Shown: positions 43,371-52,047, counted from the stretch's first letter. The stretch: DNA of 64,000 nt from Bradyrhizobium vignae (GCF_004114425.1 NZ_RDQF01000025.1:1-64000), one strand, 5' to 3'. Notes: generated from the letters alone by a model not told the origin. Made by a program: numbers and translations.

Positions 43371-44348
43371 CTACTGCTTTTCGATCTTCGCGTTGGTGAT
43401 CAGCTTCTCCCACAGCACGAGCTGCTCATTGACGAAGGTGCCGAGCTCCTCCGGCGTGCCGGAGAAGGCGTCCATGCCGAGTGTGGCGAGCTGCGCCTTG
43501 ATTTCCGGCTTCTCGACGATCTTGCGGATCTCGGTGTTGAGCCGCGTCACGATCTCCTTCGGCATGCCGGCGGGGCCGAAATAGCCCTGCCAGGACGAGA
43601 TGTCGAAATCCGGCACGCCCGCCTCCTGCATCGAGGGCAGGTGTGGCACCAGCGGCGAGCGCTCCTTGGTGGTGACGGCGAGCGCGCGCAGGGCGTTGCC
43701 GTTGACATGGGGCAGGCCGGTCAGGATGTCCACGAACATCATCGAGACGCGGCCGCCAATGACGTCGTTGAGCGCCGGCGGCGAGCTCTTGTAGGGCACG
43801 TGCAAGAGGTCGAGCCCGGCATTGTGCGCGAAGGTCGCACCCGACACGATCGCCGACGACGAGCCCGAGGCGTAGCTCAGCTTCCCGGGATTGGCCTTGC
43901 CATAAGCGATGAGCTCGGCGACGGACTTGGCCGGCACTTCCGGATTGATGACCAGCATAAAGGGCAGATCGCCGGTACGGGCGATCGGGGTAAAATCCTT
44001 GACCGGATCGTAAGTGAGACTCTTGAGCAGATAGGGGTTGGCCGAATGCGTGGTGTTGGTCGTCACCAGCAGCGTGTATCCGTCGGGGGCGGCTTTCGCG
44101 ACGTAGGTCGCGGCGAGCATGCCGTTGGCACCCGCCTTGTTCTCGATGACGATGCCGACGCCGAGCGCCTGCGACAGATGCTGCGAGATCAGGCGCGTCG
44201 TGGTGTCGGTGCCGCTGCCGGCCGCGAACGGCAAGACCAGCGTGATGTTGCGGCTGGGATAAGTGTCGGCCTGAGCCGTGGAAGCTGCGGCGAGGCAAAG
44301 TGCGGCCGCGCCGATGGTGCGCAGGTTTCGAATCAGCCCTGAAAGCAT
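43371..44348 (-). CDS. Bug/TctC-family tripartite tricarboxylate transporter binding protein
   Basis: A 325-residue periplasmic binding protein. A signal peptide ends near STAQA-D, and the mature protein starts YPSRNITLVLPFAAGSGTDTTTR, the Bug-family hallmark (PxRPIxLIVPFxAGG). ENKAGANGMLAATYVAKAAPDGYTLL and GRVSMMFVDI are also typical. Such proteins feed TctAB carriers for carboxylates or aromatic acids. No TctA or TctB gene is nearby, so this is one of the orphan Bug proteins common in this group. The ATG at 44348 follows an AGAGGGA site. Confidence 0.88.
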   Translation of the reverse strand: MLSGLIRNLRTIGAAALCLAAASTAQADTYPSRNITLVLPFAAGSGTDTTTRLISQHLSQALGVGIVIENKAGANGMLAATYVAKAAPDGYTLLVTTNTTHSANPYLLKSLTYDPVKDFTPIARTGDLPFMLVINPEVPAKSVAELIAYGKANPGKLSYASGSSSAIVSGATFAHNAGLDLLHVPYKSSPPALNDVIGGRVSMMFVDILTGLPHVNGNALRALAVTTKERSPLVPHLPSMQEAGVPDFDISSWQGYFGPAGMPKEIVTRLNTEIRKIVEKPEIKAQLATLGMDAFSGTPEELGTFVNEQLVLWEKLITNAKIEKQ

Positions 44349-44420
44349 ATGTGGTCGTTCCCTCTTTTTCGTTGGCGGGAAACTAGCGTCTGTTTGCTGA
44401 AATCGGAAGACGGGAGTTGC

Positions 44421-44552
44421 GTGCCCCGGGCGCACTGCAGCGCGCCGCTTTCGCGGCGTGATGCGCTGCCGAACCGGGGCCCACATTCGCGGCACACTGG
44501 ATCCCGGCTCCGCGATGCAGCGCTTAGGCGCTGCATCTTGTCCGGACACGAG
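44421..44552. repeat. GC-rich dispersed repeat type 3
   Basis: A second copy of the 43239-43362 type: GTGCCCCGGGCGCACTGCAG, GATGCGCTGCCGAACCGGGG, GATCCCGGCTCCGCGATGC and GCTGCATCTTGTCCGGACAC, ending in CACGAG. It lies between the Bug-protein and EamA genes. Confidence 0.7.
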
Positions 44553-44580
44553 ATCGCACGCGCCCGTCCGTCACACGGAA

Positions 44581-45516
44581 TTACTTCGCCGCCGAGCCCT
44601 GGCGCGATGCGAGCACGACGCCGGCGAGCACCAGCGCATAGCCGATCAGGTGGAACGGCTGGAGCTTTTCGCCCAGCAGCAGGATCGCCATCGCCGAGCC
44701 GAACACCGGCACGAGATGGAAGAACGGCGAGGCGCGGTTCGGGCCGATCAGCGCCACGCCGCGATTGAAGAAGAGGTAGGCGAGGGTGGAGGGAAAGATC
44801 AGGATGTAGCCCAGCGTCGCCAGCGTCATCCCGTCGAAGTGCAGCACGCGGCCGCTCGCCGCCTCCCAGATCGCGGTGGGAAGCAGCATGGTCGCGCCGC
44901 AGCAGGTGGTGAAGGCCAGGAAGGAGAGCTGATGGATCTTCGGCCGCCGCGGGATGAAGGCGGAGTAGAGGCCGAACGCCACCAGCGAGGAGGCGAACAT
45001 GATGTCGCCCCTGTTGAAGCTGATGCTCGCGAGCGCGGCGAGGTCGCCGCGCAGGATGATGATCAGCACGCCGGCCAGCGAGATCGCGATGCCGCCGAGC
45101 TGCGCTCCGGTCAGCCGCACGCCGAACAGCACCAGCGACCACAGTGCCACGAACAGCGGCCCTGCCGATTGGATCAGCAGCGCGTTCAGCGCCTCTGTGT
45201 ATTGCATCGCCCAGTACGAGATCGCATTGTTGAAGGCAAAGCCGACCAGCGACAGGAACAGCATCAAGGGCAGGCTCTTGCGCAAGGCAGGCCAGTCGCG
45301 CTTCAGATGCGGCCAGGCGAACGGCAACAGGATCAGGAACACGCCGAACCAGCGGATCGTGGTCATCGTCAGCGGCGGCACATGCGCGCCGACATGGCGG
45401 GCGAGCACGATGTTGCCGGCCCAGAACAGCGAGCTCAGACTGAGCAGCAGATAAGGCTGGTTGTTGAGCCGGCTGGCCGGACTGGCGGTCGGTGTTGCGG
45501 GCGAAGCGATCGTCAT
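44581..45516 (-). CDS. EamA/DMT-superfamily transporter
   Basis: A 311-residue protein with ten membrane helices in two EamA repeats. The first begins NNQPYLLLSLSSLFWAGNIVLARHVGAHVPP, and each repeat has the short Pro/Gly turns of the drug/metabolite transporter superfamily (for example NNAISYWAMQYTEALNALLIQSAGPLFVALWS). It probably exports a metabolite; the substrate is unknown. The ATG at 45516 is chosen because the frame before it is not conserved-looking. The paralogue at 46103-47035 is very similar. Confidence 0.86.
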   Translation of the reverse strand: MTIASPATPTASPASRLNNQPYLLLSLSSLFWAGNIVLARHVGAHVPPLTMTTIRWFGVFLILLPFAWPHLKRDWPALRKSLPLMLFLSLVGFAFNNAISYWAMQYTEALNALLIQSAGPLFVALWSLVLFGVRLTGAQLGGIAISLAGVLIIILRGDLAALASISFNRGDIMFASSLVAFGLYSAFIPRRPKIHQLSFLAFTTCCGATMLLPTAIWEAASGRVLHFDGMTLATLGYILIFPSTLAYLFFNRGVALIGPNRASPFFHLVPVFGSAMAILLLGEKLQPFHLIGYALVLAGVVLASRQGSAAK

Positions 45517-45609
45517 GGGCGTTGCATGCAAGCTTGCGCCGGATCGCCGAGATGACACAAGTCACAGGGCCGCAATGCTACAATGCGCGCATGAGCTGAG
45601 GAGGTGCCG

Positions 45610-46011
45610 TTGGCGGTTAATATGTTGAACATCGAGGGCCTGGAGAAGCTCGAACCGAATGCGCCGGTGGTGATGCTGAACCTGATGCGCTTCCACGCGC
45701 GCTCGCGCGACGGCGATGGGTCCGGATGGGACGCGTATCTGCGCTACAGCGCGATCACGGTGCCGATGATCAGGGCGCGCGGCGGCACTCTGCTTTGGAC
45801 CGGTGAAGCGAAGGCGGTCGCGCTCGGCCCGCATCAGGGTAACCAGTGGGACTTCGTCGCGCTGGTCTATTACCCGTCCGTCGCGGCCTTTCTCGACATG
45901 ATGACGTCGGAAGCCTACGAGCGTGAAGCCGATCCCCATCGCGTCAACGCCTGCGCCGAGCACGTCATCATCGCGACAAGTGAAGCGTACAGCAAGTTCA
46001 GGCCCAAATAG
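45610..46011 (+). CDS. DUF1330-family protein
   Basis: About 133 residues, with the DUF1330/dimeric alpha-beta barrel pattern: APVVMLNLMRFHARSRDG, then YLRYSAITVPMIRARGGTLLWTGEAKAVALG, and WDFVALVYYPSVAAFLDMMTSEAYE. The function is unknown; these small proteins may bind or modify small organic molecules. An AGGAGG site (45598-45603) fits a TTG start at 45610 best; GTG 45604 and ATG 45622 are alternatives. It lies between two paralogous EamA transporter genes on the other strand. Confidence 0.75.
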   Translation: MAVNMLNIEGLEKLEPNAPVVMLNLMRFHARSRDGDGSGWDAYLRYSAITVPMIRARGGTLLWTGEAKAVALGPHQGNQWDFVALVYYPSVAAFLDMMTSEAYEREADPHRVNACAEHVIIATSEAYSKFRPK

Positions 46012-46102
46012 GCATACCCGTCGCGCGGCGTGCACTTTTCCCCTCTCCCACAACAAGGACAACAAGGGGGAAGGAAGTGCAGAGCCGCGCTCCTGGTGGC
46101 GC

Positions 46103-47035
46103 CTACGCCGCCTGCTTCCTCGAGGCCGCGAACACGCCCGCCAGCACCAGCGCGAAGCCGATGAAGTGGAACGCCTGCGGGTGTTCGCCCAGAAATGCCA
46201 TCGCCATGATCGAACCGAACACCGGCACGACGTGGAAGAACGGCGCGGCGCGATTGGCGCCGATCAGCCGCACGCCGCGATTGAAGCAGAGATAGGCGAG
46301 CGCCGAGGGGAAAACGGCGACGTAGAACAGGGTCAAGAGGTTCGGCCCGTCGAGCTTCATGACCGGACGCGCGGACAGTTCCCAGATCTCCAGCGGAACG
46401 AGACAGGCGGCGCCGCAGCCGAAGGTGAAGGCGAGGAACGAGAGGCCGTGCATCGGCGGCCGCTTCAGTGACAGCACCGAATAGAGCGCGAAGATCAGGA
46501 GCGCGAGGAGGAAGATCAGGTCGCCCTTGTTGAAGTCGATGCTCGACAGCGTGGTGAAATCGCCGTGCAGCAGGATGGTCAGCACGCCGCACATCGACAG
46601 CAGCACGCCGAAAGCCTGTGCCGCGGTGAGCCGGATGCCGAGGATGACCAGCGACCACAGCGCCACCAGCAGTGGCGCGGCCGACTGCAGCAGCAGCGTG
46701 TTGAGCGCCTGGGTATGCTCCAGCGCCCAATATTGCAGCGTGTTGAAGGCGCCGATGCCGGTGATCGAGAGCGTGACCATCAGGCCGAGCTTGCCGCGGA
46801 TGGCCGGCCAGTCCTGCACGAGGTGCTTCCAGGCGAACGGCAGCACCAGCAGGAAGGCGAAGAACCAGCGCAGGAACGACAGCGTGACCGGCGGAATGTG
46901 GCCGGCGGCGAGCCGCCCGACGATGGCGTTGCCGGCCCAGCACAGCGCCGTGATGCTGAGCAGCAGATAAGGCTGGTTGGCGACCCAGCTGTGGCCGGAT
47001 GTTTCCGCGCTCGTGGTCTGGCCGGTGGCGGACAT
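46103..47035 (-). CDS. EamA/DMT-superfamily transporter
   Basis: A 310-residue ten-helix transporter, paralogous to the one at 44581-45516: both share NQPYLLLS, the ALCWAGN/LFWAGN segment, and GLFGVRL/GIRLTAAQ-type positions. The best-preserved stretch is NTLQYWALEHTQALNTLLLQSAAPLLVALWSL. Probably another metabolite exporter. The start at 47035 follows from alignment with the paralogue. The two genes may be the product of a local duplication with the DUF1330 gene between them. Confidence 0.86.
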   Translation of the reverse strand: MSATGQTTSAETSGHSWVANQPYLLLSITALCWAGNAIVGRLAAGHIPPVTLSFLRWFFAFLLVLPFAWKHLVQDWPAIRGKLGLMVTLSITGIGAFNTLQYWALEHTQALNTLLLQSAAPLLVALWSLVILGIRLTAAQAFGVLLSMCGVLTILLHGDFTTLSSIDFNKGDLIFLLALLIFALYSVLSLKRPPMHGLSFLAFTFGCGAACLVPLEIWELSARPVMKLDGPNLLTLFYVAVFPSALAYLCFNRGVRLIGANRAAPFFHVVPVFGSIMAMAFLGEHPQAFHFIGFALVLAGVFAASRKQAA

Positions 47036-47461
47036 TGTGATGATGCGGGCCCCGCGTGGAGTACGCCGAGCCCTCCGGCCCGGCGGGATCCGGGCCGGCT
47101 GATCACCCGGCAGCATCCAAAGACACGGAAAACGAGGTTGCATCAACGGGGGCGGACGCATCGCGACCATGCTGGCGGCGGAGGCGGCCTCTCAGGCTTT
47201 GGTCGAAGCCAGCGCGCCGGCTGCGAAGGTTTCTGGATTTTTCGGCGATATCAAAGGCTTGGAGCGCGCGCTGGGCCCGAAAAAAGCCCCGTTCTTGCTT
47301 GCCTAGAGGGGCCGCTTCCTTTATCCGGTTGGGCAGCCTCGCGTGCGACCGGCCTCGGCCGGGAATTGGGCTGGGCGCAGGCATGATCCCGGAAGAGTGG
47401 GTCCCGGTTTTCCGTTCGGATCATGCCACTTACAGAGAAATCTTCGAAGGATTACCCGCGC
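47036..47461. other. leader region upstream of purA
   Basis: These 426 bp hold the divergent promoter area between the EamA gene and purA. A RIME-like palindrome (47381-47428) lies about 34 bp before the purA start. A possible 45-codon frame runs from ATG 47169 to TAG 47306 (start MLAAEAASQALVEAS, end KKAPFLLA), but I see no ribosome binding site or known family, so I do not call it a gene. Confidence 0.5.
47381..47428. repeat. RIME-like palindrome in the purA leader
   Basis: Arms GCATGATCCCGGAAGAG and GTTTTCCGTTCGGATCATGC, the short form of the element at 30168. It would form a hairpin in the 5' untranslated part of the purA message if transcription starts upstream of it. Confidence 0.7.
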
Positions 47462-48754
47462 ATGGCCAATGTTGTCGTCGTCGGCGCCCAGTGGGGCGAC
47501 GAAGGAAAGGGCAAGATCGTCGACTGGTTGTCGGAGCAGGCGGATATCGTCGTTCGCTTCCAGGGCGGTCATAACGCCGGCCACACGCTGGTGATCAACG
47601 GCAAGACCTACAAGCTCGCGCTCCTGCCCTCCGGCGTGCTGCGCGAGGGCAAGCTGTCGGTGATCGGCAATGGCGTCGTGTTCGATCCCGCCGCGTTCCT
47701 CGACGAGGTCACCAAGCTCAGAGCCCAGGGCGTGGCGGTCTCTCCGGACAATTTGCGCATCGCCGAGAACGTCACGCTGATCCTGCCGCTGCACCGCGAG
47801 CTCGATGCGCACCGCGAATCCGCCAGCGCCGCGACCGCGATCGGCACCACCCGCCGCGGCATTGGCCCGGCCTATGAAGACAAGGTCGGCCGCCGCGCCA
47901 TCCGCCTGATGGATCTCGCCGACCTCGATACGCTCCCGCACAAGATCGACCGGCTCCTGGCTCACCACAATGCACTGCGCCGTGGCCTCAATCTGCCGGA
48001 GTTCGACGGCAAGGAGATCCTGAAGGAGCTGACCGCGCTTGCGCCGCAGCTGCTGCCCTATGCCGAGACGGTGTGGCGGCTGCTCGACATCGAGAGGCGC
48101 GCCGGCAAACGCATGCTGTTCGAGGGCGCGCAAGGCGCGCTGCTCGATGTCGATCACGGCACCTATCCTTACGTCACCTCGTCCAACACGGTGGCGGCGC
48201 AGGCCGCGACCGGCGCCGGCCTCGGGCCTGGCGCGGTCGGCTACGTGCTCGGCCTGTGCAAGGCCTATACGACCCGCGTCGGCCAGGGCCCGTTCCCGAC
48301 CGAGCAGGACAACGACATCGGCCGTAAGATCGGCGAGCGCGGCCGCGAGTTCGGAACCAATACCGGCCGTCCGCGCCGCTGCGGCTGGTTCGACGCCGTG
48401 CTGGTCCGCCAGGCGGTCCGGACCTGCGGCATCAATGGCCTCGCGCTGACCAAGCTCGACATCCTCGACGGCTTCGATTCGATCGAGGTCTGTACCGGCT
48501 ACAAGCTCGACGGCAAGGAGATCGACCATTTCCCGGCCGGCGAGGGCGCGCAAAGCCGGGTCGAGCCGATCTACGAGACCATCGAGGGCTGGAAGGAGCC
48601 GACCGCCAGTGCGCGGTCCTGGGCCGACCTCCCGGCCCAGGCCATCAAATATGTCCGGCGGATCGAGGAATTGGTTGGGTGCCCGGTCGCGCTGCTTTCC
48701 ACCAGCCCCGAACGCGAAGATACTATCCTGGTGCAAAATCCGTTTGAGGCTTAA
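47462..48754 (+). CDS. purA: adenylosuccinate synthase
   Basis: A 430-residue enzyme that joins IMP and aspartate with GTP to make adenylosuccinate, the first step to AMP. The start NVVVVGAQWGDEGKGKIVDWL is the conserved GTP/catalytic loop (catalytic Asp and Lys), followed by FQGGHNAGHT and TTRRGIGPAYEDKVGR. The ATG at 47462 begins the family's normal N-terminus. The gene stands alone and is not linked to purEK here. Confidence 0.97.
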   Translation: MANVVVVGAQWGDEGKGKIVDWLSEQADIVVRFQGGHNAGHTLVINGKTYKLALLPSGVLREGKLSVIGNGVVFDPAAFLDEVTKLRAQGVAVSPDNLRIAENVTLILPLHRELDAHRESASAATAIGTTRRGIGPAYEDKVGRRAIRLMDLADLDTLPHKIDRLLAHHNALRRGLNLPEFDGKEILKELTALAPQLLPYAETVWRLLDIERRAGKRMLFEGAQGALLDVDHGTYPYVTSSNTVAAQAATGAGLGPGAVGYVLGLCKAYTTRVGQGPFPTEQDNDIGRKIGERGREFGTNTGRPRRCGWFDAVLVRQAVRTCGINGLALTKLDILDGFDSIEVCTGYKLDGKEIDHFPAGEGAQSRVEPIYETIEGWKEPTASARSWADLPAQAIKYVRRIEELVGCPVALLSTSPEREDTILVQNPFEA

Positions 48755-48791
48755 CGATATCTTACCGGGACGCGCGTATAGTTGAGTAGAA

Positions 48792-50396
48792 ATGGCTGAT
48801 TACTACCCGCTGATCGCCCGCGCTATTGCCGCCCTGGACCCCAACGCTCCCGGCGAAAGCCGTCGCGCGCTCTATGAACGGGCGCGCACGGCCCTGATCG
48901 CCCAGCTGCGCAGCGTGCAGCCGCCGCTTTCCGAATCCGAGATCACGCGCGAACGGCTGTCGCTGGAAGAGGCCGTCCGCAAGGTCGAATCGGAGGCCGC
49001 CCAGCGTGCCCGCGAGGCCTCGCGCCCAGGTGGGGCAGGTGGGGCAGGTGGGGCGGGGCGCCCTGGCGGCAGTGGCGATGCCTTCCGCCGCGCCAGCACC
49101 CGTGCCACCGAGGGCAACCCGGCTGCGGCTCCGCCGCGCACGCGTCCGGCCCCGACGCCGCCGCGGGCCGACCGCCCGTCCTTCAACGTCGATGATCAGG
49201 GGGAGGCCCCGCGTCCGCCGCGCGCTCCCCGTTTCGACGCCCCGCGCCAGGGAGGACCCGCCGCCCCGCCGCCGACGCCGGAGCCGCCGGCCGGGCGCGA
49301 TCGCCAAGGTGCGCGCCGTCCGCCCGACGCGGGACCGCCACCGCCGCTGCCGCCGTCGCCCGGCGTGCGCGGCTTCCGCGACATCACGGCCGATGCCAAT
49401 GATCTCGGCGGCGCTGCCGCGCAGGCCAGCCGCGCCGCGCGGCGCACCTATGCCAACGTGCCCTCGCCCTCGCCGGAATTCGACCGGCTGGAGCCGAGCC
49501 TGGAAAACCGCGCCGGCGAGTCCGAGGCGCCCTATTCCTACGACGAATCGATCGAGGAGGCCGAGCGCTACGCGCCGCCGTCGCCGCGTCCGCGTATCGC
49601 GCCCGACCGCGACGCCAAGAAGCGCGCCCGCACCCGCTCGGGCTTTCCGTTCAAGAGCGCGATCGCCGTCGGCATCGTGCTGATTCTGGTCGGGGCCGGC
49701 ATTCTCTGGGGCAAGCAGCTGGTGCAGACCGCCACCAATCTGTTCAAGCCGTCGGCGACGCAGGTGGTGGAGGCGCCAAAGGATGCCTCGCAGCCGCAGA
49801 GCAAGCCAAAGATTCCCGATCGCGTCGGCCAGCCCAGCGACCAGCCGGTCGCACCGGTGGCGCAGAGGGCCGTGCTCTATGACGCGGATCCGTCCGACCC
49901 GAAGGGCAAGCAGTATGTCGGCTCGGTGGTGTGGCGGCTCGAGCCGATCAAGGCCTCCGGCAACCAGAAGGCCGACGTTGCCGTGCGCGCCGACATCGAG
50001 ATCCCCGACCGCAAGTTCAAGATGACGATGTCGTTCCGCCGCAACACCGACTCCTCGCTGCCGGCGAGCCACACCGCGGAGCTGACCTTCATCCTGCCGC
50101 AGGATTTTCCCGGCGGCAGCGTCTCCAACGTGCCGGGCATCCTGATGAAGTCGAACGAGCAGGCGCGCGGCACGCCTCTCGCTGGCCTCGCGGTCAAGGT
50201 CACCGACGGCTTCTTCCTGGTCGGCCTCTCCAACGTCGACGCCGACCGCAGCCGCAACGTGCAGCTCCTGAAGGAGCGCTCCTGGTTCGACGTGCCCTTG
50301 GTCTACGCCGACCAGCGCCGCGCCATCATCGCCATCGAGAAGGGCGCCCCCGGCGAGCGCGCCTTCAACGACGCCTTCGCCCAGTGGGGCGACTGA
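48792..50396 (+). CDS. Pro-rich membrane protein with conserved C-terminal domain
   Basis: A 534-residue protein of unknown function. Residues 1-75 form a helical domain (MADYYPLIARAIAALDPNAP, then RRALYERARTALIAQLRSV). Residues about 80-285 are a Pro/Arg/Ala-rich linker. One membrane helix lies at about 292-313 (SAIAVGIVLILVGAGILWG). The final 180 residues form a beta-rich domain (VGSVVWRLEPIKASGNQKADVAVRADIEIPD). The topology suggests a cytoplasmic N-domain and periplasmic C-domain. A 9-bp sequence is repeated three times at 49028-49054, giving GGA repeats. It starts 37 bp after purA. Confidence 0.75.
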   Translation: MADYYPLIARAIAALDPNAPGESRRALYERARTALIAQLRSVQPPLSESEITRERLSLEEAVRKVESEAAQRAREASRPGGAGGAGGAGRPGGSGDAFRRASTRATEGNPAAAPPRTRPAPTPPRADRPSFNVDDQGEAPRPPRAPRFDAPRQGGPAAPPPTPEPPAGRDRQGARRPPDAGPPPPLPPSPGVRGFRDITADANDLGGAAAQASRAARRTYANVPSPSPEFDRLEPSLENRAGESEAPYSYDESIEEAERYAPPSPRPRIAPDRDAKKRARTRSGFPFKSAIAVGIVLILVGAGILWGKQLVQTATNLFKPSATQVVEAPKDASQPQSKPKIPDRVGQPSDQPVAPVAQRAVLYDADPSDPKGKQYVGSVVWRLEPIKASGNQKADVAVRADIEIPDRKFKMTMSFRRNTDSSLPASHTAELTFILPQDFPGGSVSNVPGILMKSNEQARGTPLAGLAVKVTDGFFLVGLSNVDADRSRNVQLLKERSWFDVPLVYADQRRAIIAIEKGAPGERAFNDAFAQWGD

Positions 50397-50469
50397 ACTC
50401 TTCACCTCTCACTACGGGAGAGGTGAAGCGAGTCCTCTCGCGACGATCATTCAACCAAGGTTGAGCCGG

Positions 50470-50742
50470 CTACTGCGCCGCGGCTTCCCGCTTGCGCGCT
50501 GCTGCGGCGGCTGCGTGCTCGCGGTCCATCACGGCGCGGCAGCCGGGGCTGACATGGGCCTTGTTCCTGACCATGCAGGCGGTGATCCGCGGGATGTCGG
50601 GAATCTCGCTGGAGCACAGCCGCATGGCGTCAGCCGAGCACATCTGCTGGGCTTCCTGCGAGAAGGCGAGACTGGGTGATGTCTGGAGTGCGAAGGTGCT
50701 GGCGAGTGCGAACAGCGAAGCGATGGTCTGATAGCGTGTCAT
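50470..50742 (-). CDS. small exported Cys-rich protein
   Basis: A 90-residue protein with a signal peptide (about 1-27, ending SLAFS) and a mature part with four Cys: CSADAMRLCSSEIPDIPRI, then CMVRNKAHVSPGC. The CxxDxxRxC...CxxxN...LSxxC spacing matches the protein at 51234-51476 and resembles single copies of the Cys-rich repeat of Golgi/FGF-receptor-like proteins. The two disulphides probably hold a small helical fold in the periplasm. An Ala/Arg-rich tail follows. The function is unknown. Confidence 0.7.
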   Translation of the reverse strand: MTRYQTIASLFALASTFALQTSPSLAFSQEAQQMCSADAMRLCSSEIPDIPRITACMVRNKAHVSPGCRAVMDREHAAAAAARKREAAAQ

Positions 50743-50988
50743 GAAGGATGGTCCCCGAGTTCCCCTGGGCTTGAGCCGCTTGGTTTTGGGGCGCCGCACG
50801 CGGCTTGATCTGCCGCACGTCACAGCCTTCACGCCGGGATCTTGATCCCGCATGTGGTCGCTCGATTACTTGATGTTCGAATCGAAAGTGCTACGCCGCC
50901 CGAGCGAAGTATGCGCCATTGTCACGGACCTGCAATGGTCAGCGCAAAGGAATTCGCAATTGTTGCGCGCGAGTCACGTCGCGCGCGA

Positions 50989-51195
50989 TCAGATCTGTTC
51001 CGCATCGATCCCGCCGAGAGCGGCGGCGTGTTCCTCGATGGCGGTGACGCCCTTGGCCGTGAGCTCGAACAGATCGCCGTCCTTCATCACGTAGCCCTCG
51101 GCGATAAGCTGCCCCACCATGCCCTGCCGGTCGTCGGCAAACGCAACGGATTGGCTGATGTCCCGCAGGATCGAGAGTTGTTCGTCGCGCAACAT
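50989..51195 (-). CDS. small winged-helix-like hypothetical protein
   Basis: A 68-residue protein: LRDEQLSILRDISQSVAF, then GMVGQLIAEGYVMKDGDLFELTAKGVTAIEEH. The pattern of helix-turn-LxxxGYV-strand-LTxKG is that of a winged helix wing, so it may bind DNA. No family is recognised with confidence. The ATG at 51195 is chosen because the upstream part of the frame is unlike protein. It lies between the two Cys-rich genes on the same strand. Confidence 0.6.
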   Translation of the reverse strand: MLRDEQLSILRDISQSVAFADDRQGMVGQLIAEGYVMKDGDLFELTAKGVTAIEEHAAALGGIDAEQI

Positions 51196-51233
51196 GGCTT
51201 CACACTCCGTTCGCGGGGGATGGGGTTCGGTCC

Positions 51234-51476
51234 TCACATGCCGTGGCTCTGAAAGACCTTGCTGCAAGCGCGCGACAATTTGGATCGGTTGGCTTGCAGG
51301 CAGCTCTGCACCGCGCCGTCATTGCCGAGATCCTTGCGGCAGAAGCGCGAGGCGTCCCGCGAGCAGGCCTTCTGCTCCTGCGGCGTGCCCATATGGTCTT
51401 GCGCAAGAGCGGGCACGTCGGACAGGCCGCTCAAGGCTGCCAGCGCGATCGTCGCCAGGAGAAGTTTGCGGGCCAT
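51234..51476 (-). CDS. small exported Cys-rich protein
   Basis: An 80-residue protein with a signal peptide (about 1-25, MARKLLLATIALAALSGLSDVPALA) and four Cys in the order ACSRDASRFCRKDLGND, QSCLQANRSKLSRAC. The spacing parallels the protein at 50470-50742, so the two are paralogues. Likely periplasmic with two disulphides. The function is unknown. Confidence 0.72.
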   Translation of the reverse strand: MARKLLLATIALAALSGLSDVPALAQDHMGTPQEQKACSRDASRFCRKDLGNDGAVQSCLQANRSKLSRACSKVFQSHGM

Positions 51477-51621
51477 CGGCCCCTCCAATCCGCCAGGGAA
51501 AATTCTGGTCCTGTCTGAACTCGTCGTCCTGCCACTTGTTCCCCTAGGCCGCGCCCGCGCCCCGGCTGTTCAAGGTTCCCGCGGCGCTGTTATAACGCTG
51601 GCGAAGTGTGAGGGTTGTTGG

Positions 51622-52047
51622 ATGAAACGCTATCTGGTGTTTGCCCTGGTTGGCCCGTTCGTCGGCGGGTTCCTGCTGCTGCTGACGACGACCTACCAGT
51701 CCGGCTATTGGGCCCAGACCAGTCTCGGCGAGGTCGGCAAGCTGTTCGTCGTGTTTTTCAAGACCCTGCAATACAGCTATCTGTTCGGCTTCCTGCCCTC
51801 ACTGATGATCGGCGCGGTCGACGACATCCTGATCCACATTCGCCGGATCGGCCCGGGTTTGCGGATGCTCCTGGTCGGCCTGTTCGCCTTCGCTCTGGCC
51901 TCGCTCACCTACAGCTCGCGCGGACCGGATTCGGGCGCGGTGCAGTTCATCCTGTATGGCCTCGTCGGGTTCGTGCCGGCGGTGATGTCGTCCTGGCTCG
52001 TGCATCGCTATATCGAGGAGCCGCGAGCGGCGGCGGCGTCGACCTGA
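51622..52047 (+). CDS. four-helix conserved membrane protein (DUF5413-like)
   Basis: A 141-residue protein with four membrane helices: YLVFALVGPFVGGFLLLLTTTYQSG, a second around FKTLQYSYLFGFLPSLMIGAV, a third MLLVGLFAFALASLTY, and a fourth FILYGLVGFVPAVMSSWLV. It resembles a short rhizobial family annotated as DUF5413 as I recall it. The ATG at 51622 follows a GAGGGTTGTTGG stretch; the frame is open further upstream but is not plausible protein there. The role is unknown. Confidence 0.7.
   Translation: MKRYLVFALVGPFVGGFLLLLTTTYQSGYWAQTSLGEVGKLFVVFFKTLQYSYLFGFLPSLMIGAVDDILIHIRRIGPGLRMLLVGLFAFALASLTYSSRGPDSGAVQFILYGLVGFVPAVMSSWLVHRYIEEPRAAAAST

Noticed and set aside
47169..47306. A 45-codon frame in the purA leader
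   Set aside because: No ribosome binding site and no family resemblance; kept only as a note in the leader-region entry.
47321..48736. A 471-codon frame opposite purA
   Set aside because: Shadow of a highly conserved gene.
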